NCBI GenBank assembly: GCA_029378245.1
Contig: JARKIF010000027.1
Location: forward strand, 186,001 to 250,000
Reading direction: 5' to 3'
Source of the DNA: Roridomyces roridus
Taxonomy: Eukaryota; Basidiomycota; Agaricomycetes; Agaricales; Mycenaceae
Length of the DNA: 64,000 nt
Shown here: in pieces, positions 56,153 to 64,000 of the stretch
Position numbering within the stretch: position 1 is the stretch's first letter
Layout of the letters: every line of letters starts with the position of its first letter
Notes under the pieces: model-generated
Databases searched by the model: none
Seen by the model: the letters and a program-made list of their open reading frames with translations, nothing else
Told to the model about the DNA's origin: nothing
Made by a program: the position numbers and the translations under genes

Positions 56153-57945
56153 ATGGACCGCCGAGTTAGAGCCATCGAGCGCGACTTTGTGTGTCTTCCT
56201 CTTCCTCGTCGTACGCTCAGGTTAGGACCTTTCGACAGTGTACCAACTTCAAATGCTGCGCGATCCAGCTCCCAGACCTTCACGCGCTATTCGAGCACCG
56301 CGAGAGGTGTCATCCAGACGGCCATATTGAGATCGATTCGGTCTCAACGTACGACTATCCCGCTGCAGCAGCCCGTCCTCCGTCCCGAGCCATCTCCAAC
56401 GCCGATTCAGACTCGAGCTTCCTTTCGACGCCCAGTCTATCCTCCATCGCATCGTCTTCCGGGTCTTTCTCCTCCGAATCGTCTTTTAGCAGCGTAGAAT
56501 CAGAACTTATCGAGGAGTTTGACAGACCACCGACATTCGACTCGGATGCAGTATACGATCACTACGATTCACCCCATGTAGACCATGCAGCTGTCTGGCC
56601 GACGTGGCCTCCTGCGTACCCATACGCCGTCTACTACGAGCACGTCGCGACCCCCCTTGAACCCGAGCATCCGATCTCCTCCTCCTCGTCGTCGTTTTCA
56701 TCTTGCCCAATCCCAATCATGTCTACGATTCCCATTCCGATTGCCGTTCCGGTCCCGAATCATATTGTTCCCAACACGCAGAGTCCGAACCATGATCAAC
56801 CCGACGCGCAACCCAGCCCAATTAATATTGTTCCCAACCTGCCTACGAGCCATGATTCGTCCGCACAACCCGGCGCCATCCCCGTGGTCTCCAACCTTCC
56901 GCCATCGCCCTCGCGCACCCCCTCGAGGAACCTCAGCGCGCTCGTGAGTAATCTGCGGAGTCGGTTTGCGAGTGTGAGTGCGAGTTGTACTCGGCTTGGG
57001 CTGGAGGTTGGGAGTTCCGGTGGCGAGGAAAGTTCGACCTCGAGTCTGGAGAGTCCGAGTGCGCCGGAGACTGTGGTAGTGGAGGAGGAGGTGAATACGG
57101 TTGCTGTGGAAGAAAATAAGGAGATGGAGACGAAGGTGACGGAGACTGCCGATGAGATGCTGCAAGATGATATTCACGACGGTCAAATGGCTGAGAACGC
57201 CGCGCGGATGGATGAGGATGACGCGCCGAAGGAAGTGTTTGAGTTGGAGGTGGACAGCCTGGAAGCTGGCGATGTTGAGCCGCAAGTCGAGTTTGAGGAT
57301 GTCGCCGATGTCGACGCGCCGGGGATGGAGGACGATGAAAGTATGGTCACGTCGGAGTCTGAGGAAGAAGAGGAGGAGGTGGAGGAGCCATCGAACGTCG
57401 AGGTGTCGTTAACCTCGGAGGGAAGCCTGAGATGCCCTGTACGTCTACATTCACGCATTTGACTCTGGCTTATCGTTGGCAGAACACCACCTGCATCAAA
57501 GTGCGTTCCCGTTTCTCGTTTCTTTCATTTTTTATCTAACGATTACCAGGCATACCAAACCACGGCGGGTCTCCGATACCACCTCATGCGCAGCTATTGT
57601 GTCAACAAGAAAGGGAAACGGTGCTCCAAGGCTACGCAGGCGGCAGCGAGGGTGGAGATAAAGGGGTTCGTGCAAAGGGCGACGGTAGCGCAGGCTCAGG
57701 ACCAGGCGAGGAGGGAGAACGAGAGGAAGGCAAAGGCGGAGGCGAGCAGGCTGGCGAAGGAGGGAGCTCAAGGTCAAGCGGATAATGAAGCTGAAGGCGC
57801 GCTTCCGCCCACGCCCACGCCTCCGATCGCGTCGAGCTCTCGTTCCCATTTGAAGCCGCGGCGTCGGACTCCGACTCGGCAGTCTGTGCGTCTGGCGTCT
57901 TTGAACCAGGATTCTAACGCGTCGACGTTGGGGTCGGCGCGTTGA
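56153..57945 (+). CDS. C2H2 zinc-finger protein, Sfp1-like
   Basis: Probable nuclear transcription regulator related to yeast Sfp1, which tunes ribosome-biogenesis genes. Exons 56153-56188 (uncertain), 56221-57438, 57483-57500, 57550-57945; 555 residues. First zinc finger CTNFKCCAIQLPDLHALFEH (about residues 17-45). Then Ser/Pro-rich and Asn/Pro-repeat regions (three VPN repeats, HIVPN / NIVPN), an acidic region before the second finger. The second finger RCPNTTCIKAYQTTAGLRYH is assembled from three exons, one only 18 nt long (57483-57500), and matches the Sfp1/JAZF1 'CP...C.K.Y....GL.YH' type. C-terminus is a basic, Arg/Ala-rich coiled coil. The first intron would be only 32 nt, so the true start may differ; the frame is open upstream to 56191 in any case. 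Confidence 0.75.
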
Positions 57946-58979
57946 AATTCGCTCTGTTCTTTCCGTTGTTTGTCTTTTCGTCGACGTGGACACGGTATCG
58001 CACCCTTGCGTTGAATTCGTGAGTCTCATGATTCAACTCTGTTCGAGTCTGCGTTTGTTGATTGAATCTAGGAGGCTGAACATTGAACAAACCAAACTTC
58101 CAAACTTCGACCTTCTTTGGTACAATCAAACGCAACAAACCATTCGTCTCGAGCATCCATTTTTTCTTCTTCTTCTCCCACTCTTCGCATAGCATCGCAT
58201 CGCATCGCATTCCGTTTAGACTTTGGTTGGTGTCGGCCGACATGGCGCACCGCCCTGCAACGATACAGATTGTTGTTTTACACTAGTATAATGTTACGCC
58301 CGACGATAGAAGAGAGTCGTACGCTCCGAGCTTATCCACACGAGTTGAAATTTAAATAAAAGAGTTGAAGTTGAGTTGAACCAATCACGTGCTGGGTTGA
58401 ACCAACGTTGAATTGTGAGTTATTATAGAGCTTAGATACAGATTAGTATCGTAGGTCTCATTTGGCTCGACAGCATTTCAACAAATACAACGGAAATCAG
58501 GAGTCGACTGTTGCCTCTGGTCCAATGCCGAATTTGAACCAAAGTTGAACCAAGCACGTGCTGTATGATGTGTGATGTCGGATCAATTACCAAGAGGGGA
58601 GATCAAAGTTACTCTGGTTGAGGCTGGTCGAGGCTACGATACGTCATGCTGCACAATGGAAGCCGCAGGGATAACGAAAAATGTGCCTGGGCTTTGCCGG
58701 AGCGAGTTCGCCTGGTCGCCAAATCGGAGTCGAAGTTGAATCACCGAGTTGAACCCGGCACGTGCTGGGTAACCTGGGTGGAACCAACGCTGATGTATTG
58801 GGATTGTTGGGATTGCGAGTTGGATACAAGTTGTTGTTTCATCTGTCGGCGAGCAGAACATTTGAAGCCGACCGGAAACTGAGTTTATTGCATGCAGATG
58901 TTCAGAATAGCATGATATACCAAATTACTCACTTCCCGGTCGAGAATCGAGATGAATCTTGGTTCGGAAAAATCGCAGC
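57946..58979. other. Intergenic with repeated CACGTG-containing motif
   Basis: No gene. Three related blocks of the form GTTGAACC..(G/A)CACGTGCTG occur near 58376-58410, 58545-58563 and 58750-58770, each carrying the E-box CACGTG with conserved flanks. Direct repeats of unknown origin. Confidence 0.5.
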
Positions 58980-59644
58980 ACGCTCCAGAGATTCCTTGTT
59001 GGCAACTTTCTCCCCTCGCTCCTTCCTCGGTGTCTCCGAGGGGAAGCTGTACGCCCAGTGCGCCGGCGTCTTCTATCGCCATCGCTGGTCGAATGAGAAT
59101 TCTAGGTAGATAGCGATAAGAACGATTGTAGATACTTGTCCCATGAATTCCATGTGCGGAATCACCGAGGAGCACCGCGCGGCTTCGGACCCAGGTCAGT
59201 AGTGCGGGTGGTAGGTACTGTCCCGAAGTTTCCATTTCAAGATGGGTGAGACGATGGGCAGATCCAGGAGGCGTAGGAATTTGGGGTGCGCGTCGTGGAA
59301 TTTGTCGAGCACGTCCTGGCGAGTGGCACCGGAGCCCCAGTCTGGCTGTTCCTGGTCCTCGTCTGCGAAAGAACCAACAAAGTTGATGAGAGTCCCATCC
59401 CGCCCCGAAAGTTCATTGTCACGCCAACACCAGTGATGCCGGCCCTGATTTCTGTTTTGACCTCGGCAGGTTCAAAGACCTGGGACGAGGCTTTCAAAAT
59501 ATATAGTGCGGTTTGCTGCGTTGACAGACCTGGACAATGTGGCGGATTTTCATAGTGCGATAGCAGCAGCCAGTCCACCGAGACCGACCGACAATTGACA
59601 CCTTGCAAAGGACGCAAGGAAACAACTTCGTGAGCGGACGCCAT
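58980..59644 (-). pseudogene. Decayed FAD monooxygenase with internal deletion
   Basis: Minus-strand relic related to the genes at 22.9-26.3 kb. The N-terminal FAD loop survives as VGLGGLAAAIAL followed by an in-frame TGA, then an intron and VFEPAEVKTEIRAGI. The next block is already GTLINFVGSFADEDQEQPDW and DAHPKFLRLLDLPI.SPILKWKL, which in intact genes lies about 150 residues later, so the middle of the enzyme is deleted. The GD-motif region is scrambled by frameshifts. Lies immediately upstream of, and divergent from, the PKS. Confidence 0.75.
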
Positions 59645-60298
59645 CGAGTCAAGCCAGTAGCACAGTCCAGACCGCCGTTCGAAGCACTTCAGTGGCCGCT
59701 TATTACGAGCGAGATGAGTTCGAAGCCACAGTGTTCAGGAACGGATTCTGAGCCAGTGAATGGGGGCAAGGCCGCGAAGTTCACGCCTGCGTCAAGGCCA
59801 TCTTGCTGATTGCATGGCCTCGGATATGGTGGTGTACTTATTTGCTATTAGTCTAGGTGGGAAGTTGTCGAAGAGCAATTCAAGAGAGGGGCTGCTAGTG
59901 AATCCGTCATGGATTTGCAGAAGGAGTACCTGTCTTGCGCAGGAAATCCCAGATGCGCTCTGCAGGGAGTGCGCCACGCCAAAGTTTGACTTTTTCTGGT
60001 TCGCGACGGCCCGTGCCTGGACGGTGCGGTAGATCTTTCCCTATAAGTGAGCGACTCGGACTGCGTGCAACTCGCTGCGAGCAGTTCTCACAGGTAGTTG
60101 GATAATCCTTTACTCGAGAGCGGGGGCAGCAGAGTCTCTTCCTTGGTATGTATTATGGTAGAAATATTACCGCTCCCTTCGCGGGGCTTCCGTGGACCTC
60201 CCCAGCCAGCTTTATCGCCGAGAGCACTATATAATGAATTGAATTCAAAGGCGCTCCAAAATACATCCCACAACCCTCACCGTATCGCTGCGGCCTGC
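59645..60298. other. PKS upstream region
   Basis: 650 bp with no supported gene. TATATAA at 60227-60233 lies 66 bp before the proposed PKS start and is the likely TATA box. Confidence 0.5.
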
Positions 60299-63200
60299 AT
60301 GCAGGTCCCATTTTTCGGAGGCCACGGTGCCGGCACGACAGGGACACCTGAGGCGTTCGTCCAAGCTGTTCAAGACGTATCTTGTTCTTCAGCGGCGGCA
60401 ACTCTGCTTGCTGCGTGCCATCAAGCATTTCGCACGGAGACTTCGACACTCTCGGCTCGCGAGCTTTCTCTGTGCGGGATTTCGTTGGAGGACTTCAAGA
60501 CGCCGGAATCGTTACTCGACCTTCCCACTCGCTATCACCATAACACTATTCTTTCGTGGGGCTTGCTCATCGCACAGGCAGTGCGGTACTTGCGTTTCGT
60601 CGAGAAAAAGGCAGAGGACGCGTCGAGTGTGAGCCCGTTCGCGGAAGTTCTCGGCCAGACGGGTGGCGCGGGCATTCTTGGATTCTCGGCCGGGATCGTG
60701 ATGGCGAGCGTGGTGGCTTCGTCCGAGAGTCTAGGCTGCTTCCTCGCCAATGCGGTGCAGGCGTACCGACTTGTGCTTTGGATGGGGGTGCGTTGCCAGA
60801 TTTATCGTGCCAATACCACTCGGAGGGACGAGCTGTTGCCGTTTGCGGAGGATGAACCGTGGGGCGTGGTCGTGATCGGGATGACGAGGTCGGAGATTGA
60901 GGAGCGGATTCGCGCGTTCCAGACGGTGAGTGCCTTTTCACCAGAGTTGAAACCACATCTGGACCGTCTTCTAGCCGTCGAAACGCGTGTATTTGACGAC
61001 GATTATGGACAGCAAGTGCGTCACCGTCTCTGGACTGCCAGACGTTATTGCAGAGTTCTCCGGTACTTTGAGCTCCCAGTATGTGGTGCACAAGACGAGC
61101 CTTAATATGCTTTACCACTCTTCGGTGCACGTTGATGGCGTTCGCCAACAAGTTCTTGCAGATGTGGCCAGGCGCCGAATCAAGTTCCCTGACCTAGAAG
61201 ATTTAATAGTCCCTATTTGGAGCACCGAGACAGGCGAGGTCTTGAACCAAATCCGCGGAGGTAGCCTCGTGGAGCTGGTGGTCGACATGATTCTCACTCG
61301 GCCCCTCAACTGGGACGTCCTCGTTAGCAAATTCTTGGAGGCACATCGAGACTCGTCGATTCGGCTCATTAATTTCGGGCCAGGGACTGGGTTGCCTAGG
61401 ACCGTAGAACGTGCGTTTCCAGCAGGGCGCGTCGTGAGCGTAGACGAGACGCGTGGTGAGGGACATGGTGGCGGGAAGCAAACGCCCATCGCAATCGTGG
61501 GAACGGCCGTAAATGCACCCGGCGCATCAAATGCCACCCAACTTTGGCAGCTCCTTCAAGATGGCCGCAACACGATTTCAGAGGTGAGCTCTTCTCTTTC
61601 TCTTTTTGAGGATCGGTTCTGACGCGCTGGTAGATTCCTGGGCATCGCTTCAAGGTCTCGGACTACAATGGCGGCAAGTACCCGGGCCGCCAGATGAAGA
61701 CTCACACGGGAAACTTTTTGGACAACGTCGACGAATTCGACAATGCCTTCTTCAAAATCAGCCCGCGGGAGGCCAAGAGCATGGACCCACAGCAGCGGGT
61801 ACTACTCCAGGTCGCATACGAGGCCTTGGAGGACTCTGGCTACGTCCCTAACGCCACTCCAACCTCAAATCCCCATCGTTTTGGCTGCTACATCGGCGCC
61901 GTCGCTGATGACTATGTACACAATCTTCGGGACGAGATAGATGTGTACTACAGTACAGGTGCGTTGGTTTCGTCTGATTCTTTTATCTAAACTGATAGTT
62001 GCAGGGACTTTGAGGTCTCTTTTGAGTGGGCGGGTTTCCTTTGTCATGCAGCTCAGCGGCCCGTCTATGGTCGTCGATACCGCGTGCTCGTCTGGAAACG
62101 TGGCGCTCTATCAAGCTTCCCGTGCTCTGATGAACGGGGACTGCGACGCTGCGCTTGTCGGTGGTGTCAATACCATCACCAGCCCCGATGTATGTCTTCT
62201 CTCCCTCCTTTATGAATCTCCGAACTCACTTTTACAGATTTTCTTTGGCTTGGATCGCGGTCACTTCCTCAGCCCCACAGGCCAGTGCAAACCCTTTGAC
62301 GCCTCCGCGGACGGCTACTCTCGGAGCGAGGGCTGCACCGTCTTCATCGTCAAGCGCCTCAGCGACGCCCTTGCGGAGAACGACAACATCCTCGGTGTCA
62401 TCCGGGGCATTGAGGTCAATCAGAGCGGGCTCGCATCCAGCATCACCCACCCGCACGCAGAAACGCAGGCGACCCTCTTCCGTCAAGTTCTCGCCAATGC
62501 GAGGATTGAGCCCAACCGAGTCAACGTGGTGGAAGCACACGGAACGGGTACCCAAGCGGGCGACCCCAACGAGGTGCAGAGTCTTCGCGCCGTCCTCGCG
62601 ACCAACCGGCCCAAGGACAACCCGCTGCATCTCACCAGCATCAAAGCAAATGTCGGCCACCTCGAGGCTGCGTCCGGCGGTGTTGGGCTTGTCAAGCTTC
62701 TCCTCATGCTTCAGCACAACAAGATTCCGCCCCAGATCTCGTTGAAGAATCTCAATCCCCTGCTCACGGCGCTTGACCACGACAACGTCGTCATCGACAC
62801 GGAGGAAGCAGAGTGGATATCGAGCCATCCGGGGAAACCACGCGTGGCGCTGCTGAATAACTTTGGCGCCTCTGGGTCCAACACCGCTTTGATACTCGAG
62901 GAGCATGTCCAACCCGCGACTACAGTCGTTCCCAGCGACATGTCTTTCGTCTTTGGGCTCTCGACCAAGACACTCCCCGCCCTCGAAGAGCTGCGAATGA
63001 AATACCTCGACTGGCTGCGCAGCCCTGCTTCTGCCGCACTTTCCCTCGGGGATATCGCCTACACGATGACGGCTCGGAGGCAGCTCTACAGCTATCGTCT
63101 CGCTGTTACGGCTTCCAGCCACCAGACTCTGCTCGACAAGCTCACGACAGCAGCTCCGGTTCTCGTCCCACCGCCGGATAGCCCACCATCCGTTGTCTTT

Positions 63201-64000
63201 GTGTACTCGGGTAACGGGGGGCAGTACGTTGGCATGGGTGGCCGGCTGTATCACGAGTCTCCACTCTTCCGTGCCTGTATCGACGAGTGTGAGGTGATTC
63301 TCGTCGGTGCTGGGTTCCCTGGTATGCGAGACGACATTATCTTGGGGTCGGGTGATTCTGGATTGGGGCCTCTGCAGGAGTTTGAAAAGTACCACTCTGC
63401 GATCTTTGCTATCGAGTATGGCTTGACGCAAATGTGGACTTCGTGGGGTGTAGTACCTTCTGCGGTCGTCGGGCACAGGTGCGTTCTTTTTTGATCTATA
63501 TCCGCATTCTGACGTTCTATAGTCTTGGGGAGTATGAAGCCCTGGTCACCGCTGGCGTTCTCAAGCTCAAGGACGCCCTGCTCATCGTTGCCCATCGGGT
63601 CCGACTCATGGTGCAGAAATGCGCCATCAACTCGAGTACCATGATTGCTGTCAATCTTGGCGCAGAAGCCATCCAGGAGATCCTCCGTCAATCGAGCGAC
63701 TTTGCGGACCTCAATATCGCGTGCTACAACAGCCCCGTCGACTGCGTGGTCGCCGGCCCGCTCACCCAGTTCATGGATTTCAAAGAGCATCTCGCTGCTG
63801 AAGTCGGTTGCAAGAGCGTCATGCTGCCGATGCCCTTTGGCTGTCACAGTCCTGCCATGACACCGCTCCTCGACGACCTTACTTTATTTGTCAAGAACGC
63901 CCCGCTTCGCGCGCCCACTATCCCTATCATCTCCAACGTCCTGGGTGATGTCATCCTCCCTGGGAACGCCTCCGTCTTCACGCCGGCGTACTTTTCCCGC
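60299..64000 (+). CDS. Non-reducing polyketide synthase (SAT-KS-AT..., cut by window edge)
   Basis: Iterative type I PKS of the basidiomycete orsellinic-acid-synthase-like kind; makes an aromatic polyketide from acyl-CoA starters and malonyl-CoA. Exons: 60299-60925, 60975-61583, 61634-61958, 62005-62189, 62238-63478, 63523 onward; 1155 residues visible. Start chosen at [12 protein letters not shown], where SAT homology begins. SAT: residues 1-about 370. KS from PIAIVGTAV (about 379): DTACSSG (Cys548), EAHGTGT and [10 protein letters not shown] give the Cys-His-His triad. [18 protein letters not shown], then GHSLGEYEA, where nucleophile Ser996 is split between two exons by the intron 63479-63522. 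Product template, ACP and release domains would lie beyond the window. The SAT GXCXG-like site is not clear (the region reads LGFSAGIV). Intact as far as seen. Confidence 0.9.

Noticed and set aside
62232..63476. 414-residue open frame on the minus strand
   Set aside because: It lies exactly antisense to the KS/AT exon of the PKS and has no recognisable domain; a codon-composition shadow.
1..64000. CRISPR arrays, operons, ribosome-binding sites
   Set aside because: The window is eukaryotic (spliceosomal introns throughout); no regularly spaced short repeats were seen.

Overview
This is nuclear DNA of a filamentous basidiomycete, most likely an Agaricomycete (mushroom-forming fungus). The evidence is the very dense, short GT-AG introns (mostly 45-60 bp), the expanded families of F-box/leucine-rich proteins and of pseudokinase-like proteins, a SAT-KS-AT polyketide synthase, and heavy transposon load. 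I cannot name the species from sequence alone.

Layout. 1-11.1 kb: an F-box gene cluster (a frameshifted partial copy at the left edge, intact copies at 6.2-7.6 kb (+), 8.0-9.5 kb (-) and 9.6-11.1 kb (+)), mixed with a decayed HNH-nuclease gene and an intact nine-exon MFS transporter whose 3' end is also present as a truncated duplicate at 1.1-1.35 kb. 11.4-15.1 kb: an intact 15-exon HECT ubiquitin ligase (Hul5/UBE3C type), the clearest housekeeping gene. 15.3-23 kb: a head-to-tail duplication of about 3.45 kb carrying a pseudokinase-PHD gene on the minus strand. The inner junction cuts through the first codons of a FAD monooxygenase, whose complete copy follows at 22.9-24.4 kb with a tandem paralogue at 24.8-26.3 kb.

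26.3-40.2 kb is a nest of mobile elements. A Ty1/copia retrotransposon (minus strand, identical 202-bp LTRs, 5-bp target duplication) sits in the last codons of the second monooxygenase. Inside it are a 587-bp hAT-type MITE in the 3' LTR, a 6.9-kb terminal-inverted-repeat element at the gag/pol boundary (itself holding a further 1.46-kb inverted-repeat element), and a 920-bp element in gag. 40.5-41.7 kb: a secreted GH16 glycoside hydrolase.

41.8-55.5 kb holds three broken F-box paralogues of a second subfamily, two of them split by insertions. Between them lies the most unusual gene of the window, 49.6-52.1 kb: an uninterrupted 16-exon frame in which the pseudokinase module is fused to a dual-specificity-phosphatase domain whose catalytic cysteine is serine. 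56.2-57.9 kb: an Sfp1-like C2H2 protein with an 18-nt microexon. 59-59.6 kb: a decayed monooxygenase. 60.3 kb to the right edge: the SAT, KS and AT domains of a non-reducing polyketide synthase that continues beyond the window.

Functional links are loose: ubiquitin ligation (F-box proteins, HECT ligase), oxidative and secondary metabolism (monooxygenases, PKS) and solute uptake (MFS) lie side by side. The F-box and pseudokinase families look like fast-evolving accessory genes spread by local duplication and disrupted by transposons. All exon boundaries were derived by reading splice sites and reading frames by eye, not from transcripts.
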